From Longimicrobium sp. (GTDB lineage Bacteria; Gemmatimonadota; Gemmatimonadetes; Longimicrobiales; Longimicrobiaceae), in the NCBI GenBank assembly GCA_036389795.1, contig DASVWD010000267.1, forward strand, positions 1 through 32,615: 32,615 nucleotides of DNA, in the 5' to 3' direction. The notes below the pieces were generated by a model. The model worked only from the letters and a program-made list of their open reading frames with translations. It was not told the DNA's origin and searched no databases. Shown here in pieces: positions 1 to 7,596 of this stretch. A program made the translations under genes and the position numbers. Position 1 is the stretch's first letter. Each line of letters begins with the position of its first letter.

Positions 1-139
1 GGGATGCGCGCCCGACAGGGCCGGGACGCCGCCGCCACAGGGGTTTCGTGGCGGCGGTGGCCCGGCGCCGTTGGCCTGCGTTGTTTGCAGGCCTACGGCG
101 CGCGCAGCCCGGCCCGGAGCGCAGCGGAGGGACACGCCC
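1..139 (+). repeat. Three-branch structured repeat element, copy 1
   Basis: This is the first of three related elements (others at about 21662-21797 and 28321-28454). An outer stem pairs GGGCCGGG (18-25) with CCCGGCCC (108-115). Inside are two hairpins. Hairpin 1 pairs 29-38 with 48-57, ten base pairs, around the loop AGGGGTTTC. Hairpin 2 has the constant arms CGCCGT (66-71) and ACGGCG (95-100), then the variable stem GGCCTGC (73-79) with GCAGGCC (87-93) around the 7-nt loop GTTGTTT. The conserved flanks are GGGATGCGCGCCCG on the left and GCGCAGCGGAGGGACACGCCC-like sequence on the right. The element may start to the left of the window. Whether it acts as RNA or DNA is unknown. Confidence 0.8.
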
Positions 140-209
140 GAACCCGCAGTTCCGCCGTTATGGTAGTTCCCGGGCACACGGACGACCCAACCGCCCGGGA
201 TCGACGACC

Positions 210-683
210 TCACCGCGTTCCGCGCCGGTGCTGAGGCGGGAGCCAGATTTCCACCGCGCGAACGTTCCCGTATCCCGCGACTTCCTGCGGCGCGGCCCGC
301 CGCAGGTCCGCGAGAACGCGCGAAACCCACGGGAACTCCCGCCGGGGGCCGCTGCGCACCTGATCGGGGCGCATCCGCATGGTCGCGCGTTGCGTCGCCG
401 TATCCCCTCCGACCTGGCGAATGACCAGCAGCGCTCGGATGGCGTCGGAGAGCTGTTCCCGCGTGGCATTCGAGCGCAGCAGGATCACGTCGTGCGGGCT
501 CACGTCCGGCCTGCGCTGCACCAGGAACGGAGCATCCGCCTGTGGAAGCTGGTCCAGAAGCACGACCGTCACCGGAACGCGGGTGGGGCGATTCGAGGGC
601 GACGCTTGCTGGCCACGTACCTCCCCCGTGCCGGAGAGGGTGAAGAGAGCTGCCGCGAGCAGTAGCATGGAGCGCCTGGTCAT
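210..683 (-). CDS. Small exported protein of unknown function
   Basis: The protein has 157 residues. It begins MTRRSMLLLAAALFTLSG, a Sec signal peptide with a basic n-region and hydrophobic core, probably cleaved near VRGQ. The start at 683 is chosen because GGAG lies about nine bases upstream and the signal peptide follows directly; an upstream in-frame start at 719 would add 12 poorly fitting residues. The mature part is rich in Arg, Val and Pro and shows no motif I recognise. It is the last of three same-strand small exported proteins (with 732-1455 and 1502-1933), which may form an operon. Its stop lies about 70 bases from repeat element copy 1. Function unknown. Confidence 0.6.
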   Translation of the reverse strand: MTRRSMLLLAAALFTLSGTGEVRGQQASPSNRPTRVPVTVVLLDQLPQADAPFLVQRRPDVSPHDVILLRSNATREQLSDAIRALLVIRQVGGDTATQRATMRMRPDQVRSGPRREFPWVSRVLADLRRAAPQEVAGYGNVRAVEIWLPPQHRRGTR

Positions 684-731
684 GGATTGGTTCTCCGTAA
701 GGTGTCGTTGGAAGCTCATTGGTTCGTCGGT

Positions 732-1181
732 TCAGCAGGTCGTCGCATACCCGCATGACCATTGTTCCCACTGACCGGTTTCTTCGTTGTACACGTCGAT
801 ACAGACGTACTCGACGACGGCCTTGTCGCCGCACGCGCTGGTCCCGCCGTTGCCCTTGCCGGTCTCCCAATCCACCGTTTCTCCACCAGTGTAGTCGCCA
901 GGATAGAACTGGGTGCCGCTGCCCGGGTCCTCGCCTGTGGTCCCGCTCCCTCCCGTCCCGCCTCCACAGGTGCTGGGCGTGGGGGAACCGTCCTCGTAGG
1001 GCGTGTAGCCGACCTCGTAGAGTCCTTCATCCGTCGAGGTGTCACAGTTGATTTCGCGAACCTCGCCCTCGGTGTACTCGACTCTGAATATGGGCGTAAC
1101 GCGGTCGATTCGTACCGTTGGAGCGGTAGTAGACAAGCTTGTGACAGGAGACGTATAGACCCGCATCATCCCATGCCGCAC
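732..1181 (-). CDS. Cys- and Gly-rich C-terminal half of an exported protein (probable frameshift)
   Basis: This reading frame has 149 codons if begun at the ATG at 1181, but the convincing protein starts near the overlap with the upstream frame (about 1110-1140). The sequence runs through an acidic region (VEYTEGEVREINCDTSTDEG), a Gly/Ser/Thr-rich linker, and a Cys-containing tail ending GYATTC. It has five to six Cys, typical of a secreted domain with disulphides. The frame at 1042-1455 carries the signal peptide and overlaps this one by 140 nt. A single-base shift near 1115-1130 would join them into one protein of about 240 residues. Either the gene is broken or the assembly has an indel. 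An independent overlapping gene is the less likely alternative. No family recognised. Confidence 0.5.
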   Translation of the reverse strand: MRHGMMRVYTSPVTSLSTTAPTVRIDRVTPIFRVEYTEGEVREINCDTSTDEGLYEVGYTPYEDGSPTPSTCGGGTGGSGTTGEDPGSGTQFYPGDYTGGETVDWETGKGNGGTSACGDKAVVEYVCIDVYNEETGQWEQWSCGYATTC

Positions 1182-1455
1182 GCCTGTTTTCTGAAATGAG
1201 CGGCACCCACCAGTCGCCTTTCGGGTCGAAGAAGGCTTGCGTCAATCCCAATGCAGACGCGTTCACCCAATCACTTCGAAACGTGTACTCGATGCCTGTT
1301 CGCGCGGAAGCCTTGTCTATGTACATGTTGATCAGCTCCCGCGGGCAGGCCATCCGTTCGTACTGCTGGTACTGCGCATCCGCTCGCGCAGCCATGGCGC
1401 CGAACAGGACACACCACAGGGCGCATACCCGGACAAAGTCCTGTAGAGCGCGCAT
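1042..1455 (-). CDS. Signal-peptide-bearing exported protein, N-terminal half (probable frameshift)
   Basis: The frame starts at ATG 1455 with a typical Sec signal peptide (MRALQDFVRVCALWCVLFGAM, cleavage near ARADAQ). Protein-like sequence follows, including YIDKASARTGIEYTFRSDW, DPKGDWWVPLIS and GLYVSCHKLVYYRS. After that the frame turns into low-quality Arg-rich sequence (RPRYAHIQSRVHRGRGSRNQL) and stops. The overlapping frame at 732-1181 continues with plausible protein, so I read the two as one frameshifted gene. The gene sits 46 bases downstream of the lipoprotein gene at 1502-1933, on the same strand. No domain recognised. Confidence 0.5.
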   Translation of the reverse strand: MRALQDFVRVCALWCVLFGAMAARADAQYQQYERMACPRELINMYIDKASARTGIEYTFRSDWVNASALGLTQAFFDPKGDWWVPLISENRRAAWDDAGLYVSCHKLVYYRSNGTNRPRYAHIQSRVHRGRGSRNQL

Positions 1456-1501
1456 AGGATCCGTTTCGCATGAGAAGGGGAAGGCAGGTGCGGAATTCAG
1501 A

Positions 1502-1933
1502 TCAGCTGTGGCCGCGTTGGCGCCGCGCGATTGCCAGCCGTTTGCCGGGTCGGTCAGTCTCGTCCGCCTCGATTTCCTCCACCGTCCGATGCTCCCAAAC
1601 GGGAGCCCACACTTCTTCCAGAATCTCCTGCAGTCCGGGGTCGCCGAGATACCAGAGCTCCTGGAAGGCCTCGCCGCTCCGCGGAATGCGAAACGCGGCG
1701 AGCAGGGAGTCGCGCTGTTCCGGGCGCACATGCGACAGGAGCCGCTCCAGGGCCTCCATATCGAACCCGCGACGGATTTGCTGCCGCTCGGTCTCCGTCA
1801 GACGGTAGCTGGCGTCACGCTGCACCATTACGGTCGGGTGGAAGTCCTTCATGTTCGTCGTGGTGTTCGCGGTTTCGCATGCTGCGAGGGTGAACAGCGT
1901 GAGTAGCGTTCCGAACGCCACCGAGAATCGCAT
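1502..1933 (-). CDS. Small predicted lipoprotein
   Basis: The protein has 143 residues. It begins MRFSVAFGTLLTLFTLAAC, a type II signal peptide with lipobox LAAC, so it should be lipidated and membrane-anchored. The start at 1933 is favoured over 2014 by GGAGAAG six bases upstream and by the immediate signal peptide. The mature part is charged, with helical-looking segments (TETERQQIRRGFDMEALERLL, EEVWAPVWEHRTVEEIEADE). I recognise no family. It is the first gene of the minus-strand trio of small exported proteins and is divergent from the blaI-like gene. A plausible promoter lies at 1987-2015. Confidence 0.6.
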   Translation of the reverse strand: MRFSVAFGTLLTLFTLAACETANTTTNMKDFHPTVMVQRDASYRLTETERQQIRRGFDMEALERLLSHVRPEQRDSLLAAFRIPRSGEAFQELWYLGDPGLQEILEEVWAPVWEHRTVEEIEADETDRPGKRLAIARRQRGHS

Positions 1934-1986
1934 CGGGCTTCTCCAGCCTGGGAAGGTCGAACGAGGAGGAAACAGGGGGTCCCACA

Positions 1987-2015
1987 AGGTATGGCCCGAA
2001 CTGATTTGAGGCAAC
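1987..2015 (-). promoter_or_regulatory. Candidate sigma-70 promoter for the lipoprotein operon
   Basis: Read on the minus strand, TTGCCT (2015-2010) and TACCTT (1992-1987) are separated by 17 bases. The implied start is near 1980, about 47 bases before the lipoprotein ATG. The -35 box is good and the -10 box is weak, so this is a moderate prediction from sequence alone. Confidence 0.35.
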
Positions 2016-2136
2016 CCTCCTTCGAGCTGATCGAATGCCTGGCCGATACGGGGCTCCAGGGCGCGGGCGCGAATCGTGGTTCTCCGTTGCGGTCTCTCCC
2101 GATTCAGCGGGATTCACCCTCCCCCGAACATCATCC

Positions 2137-2165
2137 TTGACCGCCCGGACCCCGTGTGCTAATGT
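2137..2165 (+). promoter_or_regulatory. Sigma-70 promoter of the blaI-M56 operon
   Basis: TTGACC (2137-2142) and TAATGT (2160-2165) are separated by exactly 17 bases. The implied transcription start (about 2171-2173) falls inside the dyad at 2166-2182, an arrangement expected of a promoter blocked by a repressor. Confidence 0.65.
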
Positions 2166-2191
2166 ACTGACACTATGTCAGTCCATTGACA
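2166..2191 (+). promoter_or_regulatory. BlaI-type operator
   Basis: ACTGACA (2166-2172) and TGTCAGT (2176-2182) form a perfect 7-bp inverted repeat around CTA. A third half-site, TGACA (2187-2191), makes a second overlapping dyad with TGTCA (2176-2180). The dyads overlap the expected transcription start and lie just ahead of the ribosome binding site. BlaI/MecI repressors bind dyads of the TACA...TGTA type; TGACA...TGTCA is a close relative. The regulator is inferred to be the product of the next gene. Confidence 0.65.
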
Positions 2192-2203
2192 CCGGGAGAC
2201 CGC

Positions 2204-2602
2204 ATGCCGCCATCCCCTCCCCTGGACCTGGGCCGCCGCGAACGGCAGATCATGGACGCCGTCTACCGGCTCGGGCGCGCCACCGCCGCCGAGGTGCTGG
2301 CGGAGCTTCCCGATCCCCCCAGCTACTCGGCCGTGCGCGGGATGCTGCGGCTGCTGGAGGAGAAGGGCTACCTGCGCCACGAGCAGGACGGCCCGCGCTA
2401 CGTCTACCTCCCCACCACCGAGCCCGACGAGGCCCGCCGCTCGGCGCTCAAGCACCTGCTGCGCACCTTCTTCGACAACTCCCGCGAATCCGCCGTGGCC
2501 GCGCTGCTGGACCTGGGCGGGCAGCCGCTTTCCGACGACGAGCACGCGCGGCTCTCCGCGCTCCTGGACCAGGCACGCGACCCCGGAGAAGACGACCGAT
2601 GA
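2204..2602 (+). CDS. blaI: BlaI/MecI-family transcriptional repressor
   Basis: The 132-residue protein has the BlaI/MecI winged-helix layout. The N-terminal helix is RRERQIMDAVYRLG, the recognition region is ATAAEVLAELPDPPSYSAVRGMLRLLEEKGYL, the wing is RHEQDGPRYVYLP, and a C-terminal dimerisation segment contains LLRTFFDNSRESAVAALLD. In this family the partner M56 protease triggers cleavage of the repressor near that dimerisation segment. ATG 2204 is chosen because GGGAG lies six bases upstream (2194-2198); the TTG at 2186 sits inside the operator region. The gene overlaps the protease gene (ATGA at 2599-2602), so the two are probably translationally coupled and autoregulated. Confidence 0.92.
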   Translation: MPPSPPLDLGRRERQIMDAVYRLGRATAAEVLAELPDPPSYSAVRGMLRLLEEKGYLRHEQDGPRYVYLPTTEPDEARRSALKHLLRTFFDNSRESAVAALLDLGGQPLSDDEHARLSALLDQARDPGEDDR

Positions 2603-5418
2603 GCGCTCCCCTCCCCCTCTCGCCCGACGCGGCCTTCCCGCTGGCGGTGCTGGTCAAGGCGACGCTGCTGCTGGCCGCCGCCGGCCTCGCGTCGGTCGTG
2701 CTGGCGCGGCTGCGCGCCTCGGCGGCCACGCGGCACCTGGTGTGGACGCTGGCCACGTGCGGCCTGCTGGCGCTCCCGCTCTTCTCCGCCACGCTCCCCG
2801 GCTGGCGGCTGAACTTCGTGGAGGTGCGCGCGCCCGAGCCGGCGGCGTATCCCCTCCCGGCCGTGGTGATCACCGGCGACTACGTGCCGCTGGCGGTGGA
2901 GCGCAGCGTCCCCGTGTACGCCGCGGAGGGCGCGCCGGACCCGGTGCCGCCGGAGTTCGGGCGGGGCGCGCGCGGCGCCGCGGCGGCCTCGGCGGGGGGC
3001 ATCGCGCCGGGGATGCTGCTGCTGGGCGTCTACCTGGCGGGGGTGCTGGCGCTGCTGGCGCGGCTGGCGCTGGGCCGCTGGGGGCTGGTCCGGCTGGCGC
3101 GCGAGGCCCGGCCGCTGGACGACGAGGGGTGGCGGGCGCTGCTGGCCGACCTGGCGTGGATGCTGGACGTCGACCGTCCCGTCACCCTGCTGCGCAGCGC
3201 CCGCGCGACCATGCCGATGACGTGGGGGACGCGCCGCCCGGTGGTGCTGCTGCCGGACGAGGCGCTGGAGTGGCCCGAGGAGCGCCGGCGCGTGGTGCTG
3301 CTGCACGAGCTGGCGCACGTGGCGCGGCGCGACTGCCTGACGCAGACGCTCTCGGCGGTGGCGTGCGCGCTCTACTGGTTCCACCCGGGCGCCTGGTACG
3401 CCGCGCGCCGCCAGCGGGTGGAGCGCGAGTTGGCGTGCGACGACCGGGTGCTCTCGGCCGGGACCCGCGCCCGCGAGTACGCCGCGCACCTGCTGGAGGT
3501 GGCGCGCGCCTTCCGCCCCGCGGCGCTGGCCGGGCCCGTGGCGGTCAGCATGGCGCGGCCGTCGCAGCTCGAGGGGCGCCTCCTGGCGGTGCTGGACGGG
3601 GTGCGCAGCCGCCGGGCGCTCACCCGCCCCGCCGCGCTCGGCGCCGCCGCGGCCGCGCTCCTCCTGGTCCTCCCCCTTTCCGCCATGCGCCCGGGCGACG
3701 CCGCGTCGCCGTCGGCGCGCGCGGTGGATGCGCAGAAGGCCGAATCGCCCGCCGCCCCGGCATCCGCGGCCCGCCCCGCCGAGTCCGCGGGCCCGGCGCA
3801 GCAGGGCGTCTACGAGCGCGAGCTCCCCGCGCGCGAAGGAGAGCGGCTCGTCCTGCGGCTGGAGACGGGGGCGACCGCGCGGGTGATCGCCTGGGACCGC
3901 GACGCGGTGCACGTGCGGGCCGAGGTGCGCGGACCGGGCCGCGAGCGCGTCCGCTACTTCGCCGAGCGCACCGCGAACGGGATCGAGGTGAGCTCACGCC
4001 ACGTGGGGAGCCACCACGAGCACGTCCGCGGGGAGCACGTCGAGATCCGCGTGCCGCGCCGCTTCGACGTGGCCGGCACCACCGAAGGCGGCGGGCTGCA
4101 GATCGACGGGGTGACGGGGACCTTCACCGGGAGCACGGAGGGCGGCGGGCTGGCCCTCACGGGAGCGCGCGGGACGGTGCGGATGACCACCGAGGGCGGC
4201 GGCGCGGCCATCTCCCGCTCGCGCCTGGACGGCACCCTGCGCACCGAGGGCGGCGGCGTGGTGCTGAGCGGCAACCAGGGCGACCTGGACATCGACAGCG
4301 AGGGCGGCGCGGTGATCCACTCCTCGCGAGACGGCACCAACACCATCCACGCCGACCTGGGCGACCTGGGCGACCTGGATGACATGGCCGACGCGGCCGA
4401 TGCGGCGGACCTGAACGACCTGCACGACCTCGCCGACCTCGAGAGGCGCAGCACGCGCGCCTCCACGCGCGGGTACGGGCAGGCCCGCGGCCAGGTGAAC
4501 ATCAGCAAGCCGGGCGGGCGGGTGGACGTGGCCGAGGCGCCGGAGGGCGCCAACATCAGCACGGGCGGGGGCGCCGTCCACGTGGGACCCGCCGGCGGCG
4601 ACGTGAACGTGAGCACCGGCGGCGGCGAGATCGTGCTGGAGGCGGTGGACGGCTCGGCGCGGGCGTCCACGGGCGCGGGACAGGTGACGGTGCGGCTCGT
4701 GGGCGGCGGCGACGTGGAGATCTCCACCGGGAACGGCGCCGTGACGCTCACCCTCCCGGCGGACTTCAGCGGCGACTTCGACGTCGAGACCGCCTACACC
4801 CGCAGCCACGCGCCGGTGCGGATCGTCAGCGACTTCCCGCTCCAGGTCACCCAGACGAACGACTGGGACGGGCGGCAGGGCACGCCGCGCCGCTACGTCC
4901 GCGCCCGGGGCCGCACCGGGAGCGGCCGCCACACCGTGCGCGTGGCGGCCGTGAACGGCGACGTGCGCATCCGCCGCGCCGGCTCGTCGCGCGGGACCGC
5001 GCTGCGCACCTCGGCGGGCGGCGACGTGGAGTGCGGGGCGGGCTGCACCATCACCCTCGGCCGCGACGGACGCATCTCGGGGACCGGTTATACCGCGAGC
5101 ACCGCGGGCGGAATCGGGTACGCCACCCGCGCGGGAGCCGGCGCAGGCGCGACCGGCTACGTGACGCTGACGGGCGACGAGGAGGGGCGCGCCCTCTCGG
5201 TGCGGCGGATCGGCGAGAACGCCCCGCCCGCGGCCGCCGCGCAGAGCCTGCTGCTGGCGGCGTTCGGCGACCGGAGCGCGAAGGTGCAGCGCGCGGCCGT
5301 GGACGCGCTGGCCCGCCTTCCCGAGGAGCACGCCCGGCGCCCGCTGGACTCGATCGCCCGCGAGCACCCGCGCGCGGAGATCCGCGAGGCCGCGCGCGCC
5401 GCGCTGCGCCGGTTCTGA
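2599..5418 (+). CDS. M56 (BlaR1-like) membrane metalloprotease with glycine-rich repeat sensor region and HEAT-like tail
   Basis: The protein has 939 residues. Hydrophobic segments lie near 12-35, 46-62, 137-160 and 345-363. The M56 zinc protease loop contains H236-E-L-A-H240, and E277-L-A-C-D-D is the probable third ligand. Beyond the fourth membrane segment is a long extracytoplasmic region with repeated TEGGG motifs (for example TEGGGLQIDGVTG and STGGGEIVLEA), typical of the DUF4097 adhesin-like beta-helix fold. An acidic linker rich in DL and AD (about 585-617) interrupts it. The last 60 residues resemble a HEAT repeat (SAKVQRAAVDALARLPEEHA). Classical BlaR1 ends in a serine penicillin-binding domain; none is visible here, so the signal sensed is probably not a beta-lactam. 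It probably derepresses the BlaI partner by proteolysis (family inference). Confidence 0.88.
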   Translation: MSAPLPLSPDAAFPLAVLVKATLLLAAAGLASVVLARLRASAATRHLVWTLATCGLLALPLFSATLPGWRLNFVEVRAPEPAAYPLPAVVITGDYVPLAVERSVPVYAAEGAPDPVPPEFGRGARGAAAASAGGIAPGMLLLGVYLAGVLALLARLALGRWGLVRLAREARPLDDEGWRALLADLAWMLDVDRPVTLLRSARATMPMTWGTRRPVVLLPDEALEWPEERRRVVLLHELAHVARRDCLTQTLSAVACALYWFHPGAWYAARRQRVERELACDDRVLSAGTRAREYAAHLLEVARAFRPAALAGPVAVSMARPSQLEGRLLAVLDGVRSRRALTRPAALGAAAAALLLVLPLSAMRPGDAASPSARAVDAQKAESPAAPASAARPAESAGPAQQGVYERELPAREGERLVLRLETGATARVIAWDRDAVHVRAEVRGPGRERVRYFAERTANGIEVSSRHVGSHHEHVRGEHVEIRVPRRFDVAGTTEGGGLQIDGVTGTFTGSTEGGGLALTGARGTVRMTTEGGGAAISRSRLDGTLRTEGGGVVLSGNQGDLDIDSEGGAVIHSSRDGTNTIHADLGDLGDLDDMADAADAADLNDLHDLADLERRSTRASTRGYGQARGQVNISKPGGRVDVAEAPEGANISTGGGAVHVGPAGGDVNVSTGGGEIVLEAVDGSARASTGAGQVTVRLVGGGDVEISTGNGAVTLTLPADFSGDFDVETAYTRSHAPVRIVSDFPLQVTQTNDWDGRQGTPRRYVRARGRTGSGRHTVRVAAVNGDVRIRRAGSSRGTALRTSAGGDVECGAGCTITLGRDGRISGTGYTASTAGGIGYATRAGAGAGATGYVTLTGDEEGRALSVRRIGENAPPAAAAQSLLLAAFGDRSAKVQRAAVDALARLPEEHARRPLDSIAREHPRAEIREAARAALRRF

Positions 5419-5482
5419 CCGGCGGAGAACCCGGTCACCGCGCCGAGGCCCGCCCGACGCGCGGATCCCGGCGAGGGAGTCC

Positions 5483-5530
5483 GCGAAGGCGGACTTCGTG
5501 TGGTTGTTGCCGCGGTTTCAACCGCCCAGC
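5483..5530 (+). repeat. Dispersed palindromic repeat with GCGGTT/AACCGC core
   Basis: The sequence GGCGGACTTCGTGTGGTTGTTGC is followed by the core GCGGTTTCAACCGC (GCGGTT paired with AACCGC). A near-identical copy is at about 17147-17194. Related copies with the core GCGGAT/ATCCGC are at about 14388-14430 and 17013-17034. The core change is compensated on both arms. Confidence 0.65.
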
Positions 5531-5544
5531 CCCACCTGCCAACG

Positions 5545-5590
5545 AGAAAAGGCGGGCTCCCGCGCACGGGGCCCGCCCTTCTCTTCTCCG
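5545..5590. terminator. Bidirectional rho-independent terminator
   Basis: GGCGGGC (5551-5557) pairs with GCCCGCC (5571-5577), extended by CC/GG inside. The run GAGAAAA precedes the stem and CTTCTCTTCT follows it. It lies between the convergent M56 protease gene (plus) and the small protein gene at 5646-5891 (minus), so it can serve both. Confidence 0.7.
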
Positions 5591-5645
5591 TCGACCCTCC
5601 CACCAACCGATCTCGTCCGGCGACGCTCGCCTCGGCCGGGACGCG

Positions 5646-5891
5646 TCAGTGGATTCCCGCGTCGGTCTTGGCCCACTCCAGGCGGCGCTTCAGGTCCTTC
5701 TCGCTCATCGTGCCGATGGCGAACTCGGCCGCCGCCATGCTGTTGAAGGCGATCGCCGTCCGCACCGGCTCGGCGGTGGGGTCGTCGGTCGGGCGGAAGG
5801 CGAGCGTGGCCCCCTTCTTCAGGTGCGCCACCGTGCTCTCCACCGCCACCGGCTGCCAGACCCGCCCGCCGTCGTCCGTGATCTCACGCAT
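5646..5891 (-). CDS. Small protein of unknown function
   Basis: The 81-residue protein starts MREITDDGGRVWQPVAVESTVAHLKKG and contains TLAFRPTDD and a C-terminal helical segment, MSEKDLKRRLEWAKTDAG. It has no signal peptide and no membrane segment. AGAGGTGG lies about five bases before the ATG at 5891. N-terminal strands followed by a helix suggest a compact cytosolic fold. It is well spaced from RNase D (whose stop is at 6039) and has its own terminator. I recognise no family. Confidence 0.65.
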   Translation of the reverse strand: MREITDDGGRVWQPVAVESTVAHLKKGATLAFRPTDDPTAEPVRTAIAFNSMAAAEFAIGTMSEKDLKRRLEWAKTDAGIH

Positions 5892-5971
5892 CCGCCACCT
5901 CTGACGTTCTTCGTCTCAAGATCCGTATCTCGCCCGACGACTCACGCGCCGATGGCGACCCACCAGCCGGG

Positions 5972-6017
5972 GCGAGTAGATCCTTCGGGTCGCTACCGCG
6001 CCCCTCGGGATGACATC
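5972..6017. repeat. Single ATCCTTCGG-type palindromic repeat
   Basis: GAGTAGATCCTTCGGGTCGC and CTCGGGATGACATC frame a short palindrome just downstream of RNase D. It is a shortened copy of the family that forms inverted pairs at 9250-9532 and 32367-32563. Repeats of the GTCATCCTGAG...GAAGGATCT kind are familiar from many bacterial genomes. Confidence 0.6.
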
Positions 6018-6038
6018 ATTCCGCTCAGCCGGCGCGCG

Positions 6039-7163
6039 CTACCGCAGCGCCCTGAGCAGCGCCTCGCCGAAGGCCTCCACCTGCCAGCGGCGCACGCCGG
6101 GAACCTCGGCGAGCTGCTCGGGCGTCTTCGGCTGGGCCCGGGCCACCTCTTCCAGCATGTTGCGCGAGATGAGGAAGCCGGGGTCCAGCTCCAGCTCCTC
6201 GGCGCGGCGGTTGCGCGCGGCCTTAAGCGCCTCCACGCGCGCCTCCAGCTCCAGGTCACGCTCCCAGCGCGGGGCGCGCGGCCAGCGCGGGAGCTGGTCT
6301 TCGGGCACCGCCAGGCCGCGGCGGACGGCGGCCAGCAGCTCGCGCCCACGCCGCTGCGCCATTCCCTCCGACACGCCGGTGACGGCCGTGAGCGCCTGCG
6401 TGCTCTGCGGCGCGGTGGCGCTCATCTCCAGCAGCGCCTGGTTCGAGAGCACGCGGAAGGTGGCGCGGTCCAGCTCCTTCGCCACGCCCTCGCGCCACTC
6501 GTGCAGCTCGCGCAGGATCGCCAGGCCGCGCGGGGACAGGTCGCGGGCGCCCTTGACGCGCATGAACGCCTCGCGGGCGTCGTCGGGCTCGCTCCAGCGC
6601 GTCAGCTCGCGGCGGCGGAACTCCTCCTCGGCCCAGGCGAGGCGCCCCCTGCGCTCCAGCTCGGCGCGCAGGCGGTCGCGCAGCGCGGGGAGGTGCGCGG
6701 TGTCGGCGGCGGCGTACTCCTTCATCCCCTGCGAGAGCGGGCGCTCGGCCCAGTCGGCCCGCTGGTGCTCCTTGGGGAGCCGCACTCCCAGGTACTTCTC
6801 CACCACGTTGCCGAGCCCCAGCGCCCGCTCGCCCAGGAAGGCCGCGGCGATCTGCGTGTCGAAGAGGTTCGTCACACGCAGACCCGCGTCGCGGTCCAGG
6901 ATGCGCAGGTCGTAGTCGGCGTCGTGGAAGACGGTCTCGACGTGGTCGTTCTCGAAGACGGCCGCCAGCGGCGACAGGTCGCGCACGGCCAGCGGGTCGA
7001 CCAGGAAGTTGCCGGCCCCGCCCGAGAGCTGCACCAGGCTCATGCGGTCGAAGTAGCGGTGGTAGCCCGCGGCCTCGGTGTCGGCGCCCACCAGCCGCTC
7101 CCCGCGCAGCCGCTCGACCACCCGCGCGAGCCCCTCCTGCGTGTCGACGTATTCGTATTCCAT
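6039..7163 (-). CDS. rnd: Ribonuclease D (3'-5' exoribonuclease)
   Basis: The 374-residue protein is the usual length for RNase D, which trims tRNA and other stable RNA 3' ends. The DEDD-y exonuclease domain (about 1-170) shows D28-T-E30, HDADYD with D85, and Y150-A-A-A-D154. Two HRDC-like helical domains follow, at about 210-290 (LSPRGLAILRELHEWRE) and about 300-374 (PKTPEQLAEVPGVRRWQVEAF). The start at ATG 7163 is chosen because MEYEYVDTQEGLARV matches the family's N-terminus; the longer open frame upstream is not protein-like. The ribosome binding site is weak. It stands alone, divergent from the amidohydrolase gene. Confidence 0.9.
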   Translation of the reverse strand: MEYEYVDTQEGLARVVERLRGERLVGADTEAAGYHRYFDRMSLVQLSGGAGNFLVDPLAVRDLSPLAAVFENDHVETVFHDADYDLRILDRDAGLRVTNLFDTQIAAAFLGERALGLGNVVEKYLGVRLPKEHQRADWAERPLSQGMKEYAAADTAHLPALRDRLRAELERRGRLAWAEEEFRRRELTRWSEPDDAREAFMRVKGARDLSPRGLAILRELHEWREGVAKELDRATFRVLSNQALLEMSATAPQSTQALTAVTGVSEGMAQRRGRELLAAVRRGLAVPEDQLPRWPRAPRWERDLELEARVEALKAARNRRAEELELDPGFLISRNMLEEVARAQPKTPEQLAEVPGVRRWQVEAFGEALLRALR

Positions 7164-7596
7164 TGAGCCCGGGCCGAGGAAGCGCGCCAAGATCGTTGCC
7201 GCCGCGCCCTGTCGCAAGGGTCGGGCTAGACGGTCGGGCGCCCGGTGACGAGCGCGGGAGGGCGAGCGCCGGGAAGGGAAGCGCCGGAGGACGAGCGCCT
7301 GAAGACGCTCGCTGGAACTACGGGAAGCCCTTCGGGCTGGGCGGAGGCGGGATCGGCGCATCTCTCCCGGGCACCACGCGAAAACAAGGCTGCATTTCCC
7401 CTCTACCGCGTAGCGGGGGAGGGGAGCGCGCCCCCTGGCTGCGAGGAACGAGCAGCCGAGGGCCGCGCGGGGGAGGGGGCACCCACCCGCGGCCGCGCCG
7501 ACGTCCGTCGAAGCACGCCGAAGCCTTTCCGTCGTCGGGCCGGGTCGCCATCTTCCGCCGCCGATCCCGATCCGCCCCGAACCGCCGCCGCGCCGC
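7164..7596. other. Intergenic region with palindromes
   Basis: This 433-base region separates the divergent RNase D and amidohydrolase genes. It holds a hairpin near 7399-7426 (CCCCTCTAC paired with GTAGcGGGGGAGGGG), a GAGCGCC/GACGAGCGC-rich stretch at 7240-7310, and many small GC palindromes. No convincing gene or promoter was seen. Both neighbours presumably have promoters here. Confidence 0.5.

Noticed and set aside
1-150. tRNA or rRNA in the structured element
   Set aside because: The branched fold lacks an anticodon loop, T-loop sequence and CCA-type end, and does not resemble rRNA.
2404-3912. Long open frames on the opposite strand of the blaI and M56 genes, and similar ones elsewhere
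   Set aside because: They are Arg-, Ala- and Gly-rich shadows typical of high-GC DNA and conflict with clear protein families on the other strand.
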